Assembly (NCBI RefSeq): GCF_002160525.1
Contig: NZ_NFKT01000026.1
Location: 1-64,000 of the forward strand
Length of the DNA stretch: 64,000 nucleotides
Source of the DNA: Lachnoclostridium sp. An169
GTDB lineage: Bacteria > Bacillota > Clostridia > Lachnospirales > Lachnospiraceae
Direction of reading: 5' to 3'
Part shown: in pieces, positions 53,760 through 63,504 of the stretch
Layout of the letters: each line of letters begins with the position of its first letter
Numbering within the stretch: the stretch's first letter is position 1
The notes under the pieces: model-generated
Database searches by the model: none
Told to the model about the DNA's origin: nothing
Seen by the model: the letters and a program-made list of their open reading frames with translations, nothing else
Translations under genes and position numbers: made by a program

Positions 53760-54646
53760 GCTTTAGTTCCTCCATAATGCTGCATAAATACTTCTTCGAT
53801 TGTTTGGTTTCTTACTGCTATATCTTGCACATCGTAATGTACTAATTCATGCACAAGATCATTGACAGAGCTATCCAGTAGAAAAGATACCTTATAATTT
53901 CCATCAAATGTACTGTCAGCATGAACCCGTGTAAATGCCTTTGCAAGTTCAGGGGTTGCAAAGGTAATCGTGTAGTGCTTTTTGTTCGTACCTCGAATAC
54001 TCTGGATACCTTTATCGGCAATCAAGTGTCCGTCTTTAACCATCAGCACTCTATCACAAGTGTTTTCGACTTCTTCAAAAATGTGGGACGACATAAATAT
54101 CGTTTTCCCTTTGTCTTTTTCTGATTTTATAAGCTCGACAAACTTATTTTGCATAATAGGGTCTAATCCGCTGGTCGGTTCATCTAAGATTAACACAGAC
54201 GGATTGTGCATAAATGCAACGACTAACCCTAATTTCTGTTTTGTCCCCTTTGACATTTTTTTGATCTTGATACGAGTATCTAATTCAAAATAATCTACGA
54301 GGTGACGAACCTGTTCTGTGGAAACATTCTCTTTTGTTTCCATCATAAATCGGATGAACTCATTGCCAGTCATTCGGTCATTCAAGAATGATATTTCTCC
54401 CGGTAAATAACCAACTTTTGATTGTATTTGCTTTGCCGCAGAGAACGTATCCATATCAAAAATTTTAGATATACCCTGCTGGGGATGGATAAATCCCATC
54501 AAATGTCTTATGGTCGTTGTTTTGCCCGCACCGTTTGATCCCAGAAATCCAACAACCTCTCCTTGGTCAACAGTAAAACTTAAATCAAAAATTCCTCTAT
54601 AGTTTCCATAGTCTTTTGTCAAATTGTGTACTTCAATCATCTTCAT
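53756..54646 (-). CDS. ABC transporter ATP-binding protein of the TetR-ABC operon
   Basis: The 296-residue ATPase has Walker A GSNGAGKTTT, signature MSKGTKQKLGLVVAF, Walker B VLILDEPTSGLD and the switch His in IFMSSHIFEEVE. The C-terminal 80 residues form an extra domain as in DrrA/EcsA-like exporters. Both gene boundaries overlap neighbours by four bases, so the three genes form one operon. Confidence 0.94.
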   Translation of the reverse strand: MKMIEVHNLTKDYGNYRGIFDLSFTVDQGEVVGFLGSNGAGKTTTIRHLMGFIHPQQGISKIFDMDTFSAAKQIQSKVGYLPGEISFLNDRMTGNEFIRFMMETKENVSTEQVRHLVDYFELDTRIKIKKMSKGTKQKLGLVVAFMHNPSVLILDEPTSGLDPIMQNKFVELIKSEKDKGKTIFMSSHIFEEVENTCDRVLMVKDGHLIADKGIQSIRGTNKKHYTITFATPELAKAFTRVHADSTFDGNYKVSFLLDSSVNDLVHELVHYDVQDIAVRNQTIEEVFMQHYGGTKA

Positions 54647-55266
54647 AAGTATTCCTCTTTATAACTAATCTGTTTAATCATTGCTTTCCATTTTTCAAAT
54701 TCCGCAATAGCTTCCTCAAACACAATCGGTTGATTAGTTCGATGCTTTTCGGACAGATACCCCTCGGATAACCACAAAAACATTTTGTAAATGTACTTCG
54801 GATCAATGTCCTCTTTGAATCGCGAAAAGTCAATGTTCTTGAAGTATTCATCGAATGTGGTATCAAAATTTTCAGCGAGATAATCATTAACCGAAGCCGA
54901 AACTTTTTCGTCTTGAAAAAGAACCATCCGCAGCGAAAAATCATACATATAAGGATAGTCAGACCATATTTTCAATTTGGTTCTTATCCCGAAGTCCAAC
55001 ATATCGAAAAAATCAGTTATGGCACTCATTTCCGCTACATCTACTGCTTCCAAAGAAACTTTGCTGCAAAAATCGCACAGGTAAAGATAAAACGTTTCTT
55101 TATTTTTGAAGTAGTAAAATAACAGTCCTTTAGATATTCCTGCTTTTTCAACAATCAAATCAGTGTTTGCCTTTTTATATCCGTATTGCCCGAAACATTC
55201 CAGTCCTGCGTTTATAATCCGCATTTTCTTTTCGGACGGTAATTCCTCAAACTTCTCCGCAGACAA
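54643..55266 (-). CDS. TetR-family regulator
   Basis: The 207-residue protein has the TetR helix-turn-helix (LIVEKAGISKGLLFYYFKNK) and a helical ligand domain. It is first in the exporter operon and probably represses it. AGGAGG precedes the ATG. Confidence 0.93.
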   Translation of the reverse strand: MSAEKFEELPSEKKMRIINAGLECFGQYGYKKANTDLIVEKAGISKGLLFYYFKNKETFYLYLCDFCSKVSLEAVDVAEMSAITDFFDMLDFGIRTKLKIWSDYPYMYDFSLRMVLFQDEKVSASVNDYLAENFDTTFDEYFKNIDFSRFKEDIDPKYIYKMFLWLSEGYLSEKHRTNQPIVFEEAIAEFEKWKAMIKQISYKEEYL

Positions 55267-55400
55267 TTTTCAGACCTCCTTTGACTATTTCAGTCAATTC
55301 CATTCTAATACGTTGACTATTTTTTTCAAGGTCCCAGCAATCACTTCTTTAGCCCTTCCCGATATTTTCTGCAAAAATACTATCCGTTTCAATTCAGCAA

Positions 55401-55491
55401 TATATTGTTTGAGTGCATATATTGTTTGATGTTTGATTGCATATATTGTTTGATTGCATTTGACACCCACTATATCTTGTGCTACTATAAT
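55401..55491. promoter_or_regulatory. Triple repeat and promoter ahead of the SSB-like gene
   Basis: TATATTGTTTGA occurs at 55401, 55418 and 55442. A promoter follows on the plus strand: TTGACA at 55460-55465, 17 bp, then TACTATAAT from 55483. The repeats may be regulator sites for this promoter or for the TetR operon transcribed the other way. Confidence 0.6.
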
Positions 55492-55673
55492 CTTGTATTT
55501 GAGTTTTTGTGTCATCCCGAAATGGGAGTCTGGGCCATTCACCCAGGACACATGCTGTTTAAGTTGGAAAATCGTGTCATTATAATGTCGTTTTTTACGG
55601 CACTGTAATGGCACTTTTTTTATTTTCACTATTATTTATTTTAACGCCCAAAGTGGCAGAAAGGAGAATTTCT

Positions 55674-56459
55674 ATGTCAGCAATCATCTTTTTACCAGGG
55701 AGGCCAACAACGGATCCTCAGATCATGCAGGCAAAGAACAGCAACACAACCTACACGACTCTGGACATCTCCTGCCCCCAGAGGGGAGCAGACGGAAACA
55801 AAGAGACTGTATTCTATTCCTGCTATTTCAATTCATTTCTGGCAGACCGCCTGATGAAAGCAGGTGTTAAAAAAGGCACCGGACTGATTATCATTGGAGA
55901 TCTGGAGCTGCATCCCTTCGTTCATCAGAAGGGGAAAAACCAGGGAAAACCGAACTCCGGCCCCAGCGTGGTTGTCAAAGACTGGCAGTTTGCGCCCTTG
56001 ACTTATGACGATGTAAATGGGGCTAATCCCGGTGTACCCGGAGGCGTTCCTCAGAACGGCTACGGACAGCCCGGAGGAGCTCCTGTTCCCAATCAGCAGG
56101 GCGGATACCCGACACCCGCACAGGGAGGCTATCCACAGGCATCCGATGCTCCTGCCGGCAATTATGCACCTACAGGCGCCGCACCACAGAACCAGAATGG
56201 CTATGCACGGGGAGGACAGGGAAGAACAAATGCTCCACAGGGGAACGTACCGCAGAACGGTTACAGACAGCCCCAGAACGGCTATGCTCCGAATCCTGGA
56301 AGCGCACCGAATTACGCACAGGGCAATCCGAACCAGCAGCCTTCCGGCGGCTATGCTCCTGGAAACGGGGCAGCTCCGGGAACACAGGGCGGCTATCCGG
56401 GAGATGGATTTACCCAGGTTACAGAACAGCAGGCAGAGACACTTCCCTTTGTCGCTTGA
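55674..56459 (+). CDS. Single-stranded DNA-binding-like protein with long Gly/Pro/Gln tail
   Basis: The ATG at 55674 follows AAAGGAGAA. The first 120 residues resemble an SSB/OB-fold domain (IIFLPGRPTTDPQIMQAKN, YTTLDISCP and later GLIIIGDLELHPF). About 130 residues rich in Gly, Pro, Gln, Tyr and Asn follow, for example GGYPTPAQGGYPQ. The tail ends LPFVA, not the acidic tip of host SSBs. ICE SSB-like proteins coat transferred strands. Confidence 0.7.
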   Translation: MSAIIFLPGRPTTDPQIMQAKNSNTTYTTLDISCPQRGADGNKETVFYSCYFNSFLADRLMKAGVKKGTGLIIIGDLELHPFVHQKGKNQGKPNSGPSVVVKDWQFAPLTYDDVNGANPGVPGGVPQNGYGQPGGAPVPNQQGGYPTPAQGGYPQASDAPAGNYAPTGAAPQNQNGYARGGQGRTNAPQGNVPQNGYRQPQNGYAPNPGSAPNYAQGNPNQQPSGGYAPGNGAAPGTQGGYPGDGFTQVTEQQAETLPFVA

Positions 56460-56500
56460 TGCTGACGCACAAAAAATTTCATAAGGAACGATCCATGTAG

Positions 56501-56545
56501 AGAATTGCACCCGGAGACTACTCCGTACAGGCAGTTCTTTTTTTT
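56501..56545 (+). terminator. Terminator after the SSB-like gene
   Basis: The stem AGAATTGC/GCAGTTCT (56501-56508 with 56531-56538, one G-T pair) with an inner CCGGAG/CTCCG pairing is followed by a run of T residues. A second strong hairpin (56553-56590 region, CAGGAGA/TCTCCTG) follows. Confidence 0.75.
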
Positions 56546-56630
56546 GTGTCCGCACAGGATCCAGGAGAGCGCCGATCATCGGCTCTCCTGGGTGCGGCAC
56601 AGCAGTTTTAAGAAGAAAGGAAGAATTTAC

Positions 56631-57401
56631 ATGAAAGCAAAGAAAGCCAGAACGATCAAAAAGACGTTACAGATCACCGTATTGTGCCTGTTTGCGGCGG
56701 CATTTCTGCTCCCAAAGGGAAGCCAGTCCTATCTGATGACTGGCATCGCTGCTGCAGGAGTCCTTGTTTCCCTGGCAATCCTTATCATCCCTCCGCTTGC
56801 TTCCGGACTCCGGAAATTGCGGATTCCGGCTGGGAGGGCAATGGATACAGGAAACGGGAACTCGGATCTGGAAACCATCCTGATCCGGCAGATCAGCTAC
56901 CAGATCACAGACACACTTCAGTCTGCTTTTCCGGAAGCTACCTGGGAGTTTGCAGAACCCCTGCGTCTTTCCCACCTGCTGGATGGCGATGCGATCCGCT
57001 TATCTACCAGGAACACCGGTAATCATAACTTTGCGGAAGTGTCTATGGATGAGTACGGAAACCTGCATCTTCAGATGCTGACTGTCTCTGCGTTGAAACG
57101 GAAAGGCGACAAATCCGCATCCCCGGATACGCCAAAGGTTGATCCTGCGTCCTGGTACTCCCTGATTGGGAAACCATTCCTTGTGGAAATGATCGGGAAT
57201 TTACAGGCAAAAGGACACCAGAAGCTGTTCATCGGAGAACAGGGGGACGTTTATATCCTCAATGGGAAGGAGCCGGAAGTAAAAGGCAAGCTGGAGCATT
57301 TCCCGCCGAAAGCCTACTGGCCTGCACTCCTGCAGGTGTTTGCTGATGATGAACTGGAAGCGGCAGAGACGGAAAACGCAGTAGAGATCACCTGGGCATA
57401 A
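56631..57401 (+). CDS. ICE membrane-anchored protein of unknown function
   Basis: The ATG at 56631 (MKAKKARTIKK) follows AAGAAAGGAAG. The 256-residue protein has two N-terminal helices (TLQITVLCLFAAAFLLPKGS and IAAAGVLVSLAILIIPPLA) and a soluble domain with DAIRLSTRNTGNHNFAEVSM. It lies 15 bp before the AAA+ gene and probably belongs with that module. Confidence 0.6.
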   Translation: MKAKKARTIKKTLQITVLCLFAAAFLLPKGSQSYLMTGIAAAGVLVSLAILIIPPLASGLRKLRIPAGRAMDTGNGNSDLETILIRQISYQITDTLQSAFPEATWEFAEPLRLSHLLDGDAIRLSTRNTGNHNFAEVSMDEYGNLHLQMLTVSALKRKGDKSASPDTPKVDPASWYSLIGKPFLVEMIGNLQAKGHQKLFIGEQGDVYILNGKEPEVKGKLEHFPPKAYWPALLQVFADDELEAAETENAVEITWA

Positions 57402-57416
57402 GGAGGAAAAGTAACG

Positions 57417-59231
57417 ATGGCAAGTGGAAAATTAGTGGAGAGCTGGACCTTCCAGCGCACGCTCCCAGAACCTTTTAAGGACTATACGGATGACGCCGTG
57501 TTTAAGAATATCGCATCCAAATACTGTACCCAGCCGCAAAAGAGAAGCACGCTCCATGCGGCTACCCTGCAGGCCGTCCTGACCTATATGGAACTGGAGG
57601 AGCCCGCAGGTGGGAAGTCGGCAGAGGAACTGGGGGCAATCGGGAGCCAGACCAATACCTATACGGTGGCAGAATATCCCAGCCGTACCGGAGAACTTCA
57701 TGTGGTGGTCTATAACCCTGCAAACGGGAAATTTATTGCCGGGAAGTACACGGTGCCGCCGGATACGGAAAATACACCGGAGAAATATGTATTCAAAGAT
57801 TCCGAGAATACAGGAACTGCTTTGTTATTCGCTCTGATGCCTACGTTTCTTTCCGATGAGGAGTTCAATGAGAAATACCAGCAGTTAAAGGAATACCGTG
57901 CAGCCGGTTATCCGGACATGGATGAGGCGGCAGAAACGGCGGCTGTCCTTTGTGACAACGCTTACCGCCGGATCCGATACAGTGATACGCTCGCAACGGG
58001 AGGGATCCGCACGGATATTGCTGCCAATGGTGTCATCCCGCTGCTGAAGCCGCTGGCTCTTCAAACGGGAACCTATGCGCCTACGGAAATCATCCACGGG
58101 ACTTTCCAGGTACTGAAACCCGGCAACACCTTTAAGAAAAAAGCGGAAGTCATAGCGAAAGCGGATTTTGTGGGACAGTATATCCTGTCACCTGCCCGTG
58201 TACTGACTCCGGAGGAGGAACTGACCGTCCCGGTACTGCCGGACTGGTATATCATCCCGAAGGAAGTCAAACGGATCTGTGAACACGCAAAAATCACTAC
58301 GGACACGGTACAGCCCATGCGGAACTTTCTCCTTCGTGGCCCTGCCGGTACGGGAAAAACGGAAGGAGCCAAAGCAGTTGCTTCCGGGCTTCATCTTCCT
58401 TACCGGTGCCTGACCTGTTCCGCAAATACAGAGGTATTCGATCTGCTCGGGCAGATCCTGCCGGATGTGGACGGGAAACGCACTGCCCTGGAGCGGCAGT
58501 ATCCGTCTTTCCAGGATATCATGCTGGACCCGGCAAGCGCCTATGAAAAACTGACCGGAACCTACGATGAAAATGTTACAGAAGATCAGGTCTACAAGCA
58601 GCTCATTGATACTATTTTTGATGAAATGCACGAATACTATGCCTCCAAAACCAGCCAGCAGCATTTCCGCTACGTGGATACGCCGCTGGTGGAAGCAATA
58701 CGGAACGGATACCTGATTGAGATACAGGAGCCGACGGTCATTGCAAATCCCGGTGTGCTAGTGGGATTAAACTCCCTGATGGACCGATGCAACAGTGTGT
58801 TTCTCCCCAACGGTGAAACGGTACAGCGGCATCCGGATATGGTGATCGTCGTGACAACCAACAATGACTATGCAGGCTGCAAGCCCTTAAACCAGTCCGT
58901 AATCTCCCGTATGAGTGTGCTCATCGACCTGATGGAGCCGGATGAGGAGACACTGGTGGAACGGGTGGTTGGCGTTACCGGCTGCAAAGAGAAAAAGACC
59001 GTTCAGACAATGGCACGGATCGTCCACTCCATCTCGGAATATTGTCGGGAAAACCTGATCACAGATGGATGCTGCGGTGTCCGGGAACTGATTTCCTGGG
59101 TGCAGTCCTATATGGTCTGCGGCGATATCCGGGAGGCGGCCCATTACACCATCCTGCCTTCTGCTACGGCAGATGCGATCAGCCGTGCGGAGGTTGAGGA
59201 AAGCTGTCTGGATACTGTCCTGCCGTCCTGA
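57417..59231 (+). CDS. AAA+ ATPase (MoxR/CbbQ-like) of the ICE
   Basis: The 604-residue protein has an N-terminal domain (1-285) of unknown fold. An AAA+ core follows with Walker A LLRGPAGTGKTEGAKAVA near 305 and MVIVVTTNNDYAGC as the sensor-1 region. The lid region comes last. MoxR-class ATPases work with VWA proteins as chaperone or remodelling pairs. The VWA gene is two genes downstream, separated by a small XRE gene. Confidence 0.85.
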   Translation: MASGKLVESWTFQRTLPEPFKDYTDDAVFKNIASKYCTQPQKRSTLHAATLQAVLTYMELEEPAGGKSAEELGAIGSQTNTYTVAEYPSRTGELHVVVYNPANGKFIAGKYTVPPDTENTPEKYVFKDSENTGTALLFALMPTFLSDEEFNEKYQQLKEYRAAGYPDMDEAAETAAVLCDNAYRRIRYSDTLATGGIRTDIAANGVIPLLKPLALQTGTYAPTEIIHGTFQVLKPGNTFKKKAEVIAKADFVGQYILSPARVLTPEEELTVPVLPDWYIIPKEVKRICEHAKITTDTVQPMRNFLLRGPAGTGKTEGAKAVASGLHLPYRCLTCSANTEVFDLLGQILPDVDGKRTALERQYPSFQDIMLDPASAYEKLTGTYDENVTEDQVYKQLIDTIFDEMHEYYASKTSQQHFRYVDTPLVEAIRNGYLIEIQEPTVIANPGVLVGLNSLMDRCNSVFLPNGETVQRHPDMVIVVTTNNDYAGCKPLNQSVISRMSVLIDLMEPDEETLVERVVGVTGCKEKKTVQTMARIVHSISEYCRENLITDGCCGVRELISWVQSYMVCGDIREAAHYTILPSATADAISRAEVEESCLDTVLPS

Positions 59232-59250
59232 AAAGAGAGGAGGCAAGCCA

Positions 59251-59502
59251 GTGGGTAAAACGCCTCTTACAGAACCAGAAATGTATGCACTTCTTGCAAA
59301 AAACCTGTCCTACTTACGCAAATCTCAGGGCGGGCTTTCCCAAAAAACGGTGGCACGGATCTTACACCTGCCGCCAAAAACCATTATGAATTACGAAAAC
59401 TGCAGGGCCACTCCGCTTGCCTATGCTGTCCTGAAACTGGCAGATTATTACGGCTGCTCCGTGGAAGACCTGCTGACAAAAAATCTCACAGAAAGGAAAT
59501 AG
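59251..59502 (+). CDS. Small XRE-type regulator in the AAA/VWA module
   Basis: A GTG start at 59251 fits AGAGAGGAGGCAAGCCA. The 83-residue protein has a helix-turn-helix (YLRKSQGGLSQKTVARILHL then PPKTIMNYENCRATPLAYAV). The gene sits between the AAA+ and VWA genes with short gaps, as part of the operon. Confidence 0.82.
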   Translation: MGKTPLTEPEMYALLAKNLSYLRKSQGGLSQKTVARILHLPPKTIMNYENCRATPLAYAVLKLADYYGCSVEDLLTKNLTERK

Positions 59503-59506
59503 AATT

Positions 59507-61624
59507 TTGAACAGCAACCAGAAAAAATTAAAGCAGATGATTCGGGAAGAGGAATCTTTCATTACCGATCAGGAATTTTTTACGTCCTCTGCCTTCCATC
59601 AGTATCTGACCTCCCAGGCACGTGCTGCTACCGGGCGTTACTGCTACGGCCTGCAGGCACTGATTTCCTGGGACGAATCCGATGGTGCGGCACTGGCTTA
59701 CACAGACTCTTATAAGATCTACCTGAACGCAGCAAACCGTGTTACCCAGAGCTTTCCGTCCCGCTTCCTGCGGGCGCTGAGCCTGGTAGGGATGACCGGA
59801 CATGAGACGGCTCATCTTTTGTTTACGGATTTCACCACCCGGAACCTCTACTTGACAAACCTGGGGAACGGCTCTTTTTACCCGGAAGATCCTTCCGTGG
59901 AGCTGCCGGTTTATCAGAAAAACCAGACGGAGATCCTGGACGCCCTGCAGGAAAAGGACAAGGCCGTATCTCTGACCTTGCAGACCTGTGCGGCTTCTCT
60001 TCAGAACATCCTGGAAGACATCTATATTGAAGCGAGGATGTGTGCTGCCTTTCCCGGCAGCTTCCGAAAGGGCATCCAGCTCAATAACCTGCGGATGCTG
60101 GAGCAGATCCCGGATCTTCACGAACAGCTCAGCCGGGATTACCAGCCGTTTACGATTGCAACCAACCTGCTTCTGGCTTATTGCCGGTCCGGCACCATCA
60201 GCAACCGCTTCCACAGCGACAGCGAATATCTGGATGTGCTGACCGATGGCATGGAGTATATCGACACAGCACTGGAAGCACCATCAATTAAGGAACGGCT
60301 GACTGCGACAAACTGTCTGCTTGTCCTGTTCTGGGACTTTATCAAACCGCTGGTAGAAGAAATGCGGGAAAAGCTGGAACAAAAGAATGAAACAGAAGCA
60401 ACAGAGGAGCTTCAGGATCTTCTGGATCAGCAGATTGCGGGCAGCACGCCCATTCCTCTGGGAAAAGGTGGTGGGGAGGTAAAAAATATCCCTTCCGCCA
60501 AAGGAGGCGCAGGCACCAATCCGCAAGACGCAGATTTCTTTTCTTCCAAGGGCCGTCAGGAAAGCCTGAAGGAAGCGGAAAAAGTGATGGAGGAGGAAGG
60601 CGGGCGGATTGCCCTTGCCAAGACCAGCGCTATTTTAGACGGCAATGATCCGGGCGTAACCTACGCATCCCAGTATGCCGGCACCGGCTATGAGGATGCG
60701 GCATCAGATATTGCCCGTGTCTTAAATGAAGCCGCAACAGAAAAGGCGCAGGCAGCCTATGAACAGCAGCTGACAGAAGAATTACAGAAAGCAGCAAATG
60801 ATATCCATTACGGAAATGCCCATGCCGGTATCCATGTGACCATTCATCGGGTACAGGACATCCCAGACCGGCTGATCCGGCAGTATGAGGAAGTTGCACC
60901 TCCTCTTCTCAGGGCTTCCAAGCGCCTGCAGAGTTCCCTACTGCCCCTCTTAAAAGAGGAGGCGGAAGGCGGAAAGCAGAAGAACCTTCTGTATGGACGG
61001 CGGCTGGATATGCGCTCCTTCCATCACCAGGACGGTTCTTTCTTCATCCGAACCAGGCTCCCAGCCGATGAACAGCGGCTGGCAGTAGGGCTCCTGATTG
61101 ACGAAAGCGGATCTATGGGCTGGGGTGACCGTATCACTCACGCCAGAAAGACAGCCATTGTCCTTTATGACTTCTGTGTCAGCCTGGGGATCCCGGTGAC
61201 CATCTATGGCCATTCCACGGATTACCGGGGCGTAGCCCTCTATTCCTATGCGGAGTTTGACTCTGTGGACGAGAATGACCGCTACCGGCTGATGGATATG
61301 ATAGACCGCAGCGGCAACCGGGACGGCGCAGCGCTCCGCTTTGTTGCAGAGCATCTGGCGAAAAGACCGGAGAACCGGAAACTTCTGATCCTGATCTCCG
61401 ACGGTCAGCCAGCCGATACCGGCTATCGCGGCACGGAGGCAGAGGCGGACCTGCGGGGGATCAAGAAGGAATACGCCAGACAGAATATTGTTCTGTTTGC
61501 GGCAGCCATTGGAGAGGACAAGGATGCCATCCAGCGCATCTATCAGGAAGGGTTTCTGGACATTACCCGTCTGGATGACCTGCCGAAAAACCTGACGCTC
61601 CTCGTTAAACAGTACCTCAAATAA
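59507..61624 (+). CDS. VWA-domain protein partner of the AAA+ ATPase
   Basis: The 705-residue protein has an N-terminal part with GMTGHETAHLLFTD, a metalloprotease-like or metal-binding HExxH-style motif. A helical middle and a C-terminal VWA domain follow, with MIDAS GLLIDESGSMGWGD near 525 and ILISDGQPADTGY later. The arrangement matches CobT/BatA-like partners of MoxR ATPases. Role in the ICE unknown. Confidence 0.82.
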   Translation: MNSNQKKLKQMIREEESFITDQEFFTSSAFHQYLTSQARAATGRYCYGLQALISWDESDGAALAYTDSYKIYLNAANRVTQSFPSRFLRALSLVGMTGHETAHLLFTDFTTRNLYLTNLGNGSFYPEDPSVELPVYQKNQTEILDALQEKDKAVSLTLQTCAASLQNILEDIYIEARMCAAFPGSFRKGIQLNNLRMLEQIPDLHEQLSRDYQPFTIATNLLLAYCRSGTISNRFHSDSEYLDVLTDGMEYIDTALEAPSIKERLTATNCLLVLFWDFIKPLVEEMREKLEQKNETEATEELQDLLDQQIAGSTPIPLGKGGGEVKNIPSAKGGAGTNPQDADFFSSKGRQESLKEAEKVMEEEGGRIALAKTSAILDGNDPGVTYASQYAGTGYEDAASDIARVLNEAATEKAQAAYEQQLTEELQKAANDIHYGNAHAGIHVTIHRVQDIPDRLIRQYEEVAPPLLRASKRLQSSLLPLLKEEAEGGKQKNLLYGRRLDMRSFHHQDGSFFIRTRLPADEQRLAVGLLIDESGSMGWGDRITHARKTAIVLYDFCVSLGIPVTIYGHSTDYRGVALYSYAEFDSVDENDRYRLMDMIDRSGNRDGAALRFVAEHLAKRPENRKLLILISDGQPADTGYRGTEAEADLRGIKKEYARQNIVLFAAAIGEDKDAIQRIYQEGFLDITRLDDLPKNLTLLVKQYLK

Positions 61625-61647
61625 ATCATAGAAAGAAGGGATAACTT

Positions 61648-62334
61648 ATGAGCCAGTCTTATCAGAATCTGGCATCGGACCAGATCTGTAAGGTCCAGAA
61701 TGACAAGAAACTGATTTCTTTTCATGACCGGCTGCGGGCCGCTTTGCCTGGCAGCTATGCACAGATACACGCCAAGGGAGAGTTTTCAGAGAACAACCAT
61801 AAGGTTCACTCGCTCATCGGCGTGTCTATCCAGGATTATTCCAACGGCACCGGGGAACGCAATATCATCACCCGGTTCCATTTAAGCCCGGAGCAGGTGC
61901 AGTTTTTCCTCACCCGCCTTACCGCAGGCTTTCAGGAATTTGAATGGAGTATCAGCAAGATCTTTGGGGAACCCGATCAGTATGGGTACTCCACCGCACA
62001 GCAGTTTTCCATTTCCAGGCACGCTCGGGCATCCGACGGCAGGGAAATGAAGAACCCGTGGCGGATCCAGATCATAAACGGAAGGGGGATCAAAGTACAG
62101 AATCGAAACGGCGGCTCCTATATGCAGTCCGGCAGCTTCCAGATGGAAAAATCGGCCTTTATCCTGCTCACGGACATGGACCTCTACCAGCTCTTAAAAA
62201 GGGTGGATGCGTATGTGACCGAGTGGGAGCGCTGCATTGCCCCGCCGCTGATCTCAAACGGGAAAGAGATGCTCGCAAATCAGCAGGCCCAACGCCAGCA
62301 GATGCAGCGGCAGCCTTACCCATACGCAGCATAG
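61648..62334 (+). CDS. ICE protein of unknown function (228 residues)
   Basis: The start MSQSYQNLASDQICKVQ is preceded by AGAAGGGATAAC. The protein is soluble, with a central region FHLSPEQVQFFLTRLTAGFQ and a Gln-rich tail (QQAQRQQMQRQPYPYAA). It follows the VWA gene by 23 bp and has no membrane helix. The family is unrecognised. Confidence 0.6.
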   Translation: MSQSYQNLASDQICKVQNDKKLISFHDRLRAALPGSYAQIHAKGEFSENNHKVHSLIGVSIQDYSNGTGERNIITRFHLSPEQVQFFLTRLTAGFQEFEWSISKIFGEPDQYGYSTAQQFSISRHARASDGREMKNPWRIQIINGRGIKVQNRNGGSYMQSGSFQMEKSAFILLTDMDLYQLLKRVDAYVTEWERCIAPPLISNGKEMLANQQAQRQQMQRQPYPYAA

Positions 62335-62417
62335 AAAACACGATACAGCCATGCAGGAAAGGAAGCGGAAACCCCGCTTCTTTTTCTGTTCAGGCAAAAA
62401 GAGAAAGGACGATTTTT

Positions 62418-62945
62418 ATGAGTATTGCCGTGATACGAAACATGGATACCCAGGGGCGCATCATCATCCCTGCGGATATCCGCAAAGAAACAGGCATCCG
62501 CAGCGGCAGCACCCTGGAGATTGCCACGGATGGGACAACCATCCGCATCCGGAAGTGTACGCCCCGGAATACCGGTTCCAAAGAACTCCGGGATTTCCTG
62601 GAGCCTCTCTATAAGAACATCCGCTGCGGGCTTGCCATCAGCAGCACTGACTGCATCCTGGCATCCAAAGGCTGCTATCTGCCAGAAGGTGCACAGATCA
62701 CAGAGGAACTGCGTTCTCTTATCCAGGAGGGCAGAGAAATGTTTTCTCAATCAGGCCTCTGCCCGCCAGTTCCCGACTGCTCCCGGAAGGTTGCCGCACT
62801 GTTTCCGGTCACTTTAGCTCTGGCTTCTAAAAAAGCAGCGCTATTGCTGATCCCGGAGCCAGGACGGTGCTTATCGGGCGCCGAGTGTAACTGCACACGC
62901 CTGATAGCAAACATGATTACCCGTAAATGCAAACCGAATGAATAG
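62418..62945 (+). CDS. SpoVT/AbrB-type transcriptional regulator
   Basis: The ATG at 62418 follows GAGAAAGGACG. The 175-residue protein begins with an AbrB swapped-hairpin domain (IRNMDTQGRIIIPADIRKET, then TLEIATDGTTIRIRK). A GAF-like C-terminal half follows, resembling SpoVT. It probably controls ICE genes. Confidence 0.85.
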   Translation: MSIAVIRNMDTQGRIIIPADIRKETGIRSGSTLEIATDGTTIRIRKCTPRNTGSKELRDFLEPLYKNIRCGLAISSTDCILASKGCYLPEGAQITEELRSLIQEGREMFSQSGLCPPVPDCSRKVAALFPVTLALASKKAALLLIPEPGRCLSGAECNCTRLIANMITRKCKPNE

Positions 62946-62960
62946 AAAGGACGAATGATT

Positions 62961-63497
62961 ATGAAAGCATTGCACCCATTAACAGAAGAACAGAGAATTT
63001 TCGCAGAGAAGCACCATGATTTTATCTATCAGTATCTGAACGGACGCCACCTGAATATCGAGGATTACTACGATACCGCTGTCTTTGGCTATCTGAAAGC
63101 CGTACAGGATTATCTGGAGAAACCGGAACTTCAGCAGTACCGCTTCTCCACCATCGCCCGCATCGCCATGCGGGATGCACTGGCAACGGAATGGAAAAAA
63201 CAGAACCGGCCCATGAGCCGGGCTTATCTGGAGGAGTATCAGGAAGATACCGTTGAACTGGACGTTTTCCTTCCTGTCCGGCAGGAACGTCTGGCAGAGG
63301 CAATGGATGACCGGAACCGCCTGCTGGCGCTTCTGGCTTATCTGACGCCGAAGGAGCGCCAGGTGGTCCATCTGCAGGCGGACGGCTACACCTACCACGA
63401 AATTGCCGAGATCTGTAATATTACATCCCACGGGGTACACAGCCGGTTCTACCGCCTCCGCAGAAAAGTACGGAGTCTGGATGGAATGGAGGTGTGA
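62961..63497 (+). CDS. Sigma-70-like protein, second copy
   Basis: The start at ATG 62961 (MKALHPLTEEQRIFAEKHH) sits at good distance from AGAAAGGACGA. The 178-residue protein has region-2-like (EDYYDTAVFGYLKAVQDYLE, FSTIARIAMRDALATEW) and region-4-like (LTPKERQVVHLQADGYTYHE then IAEICNITSHGVHSRFYRLR) parts. It is similar in layout to 19240-19815. Confidence 0.8.
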   Translation: MKALHPLTEEQRIFAEKHHDFIYQYLNGRHLNIEDYYDTAVFGYLKAVQDYLEKPELQQYRFSTIARIAMRDALATEWKKQNRPMSRAYLEEYQEDTVELDVFLPVRQERLAEAMDDRNRLLALLAYLTPKERQVVHLQADGYTYHEIAEICNITSHGVHSRFYRLRRKVRSLDGMEV

Positions 63498-63504
63498 CTC
63501 TTTT

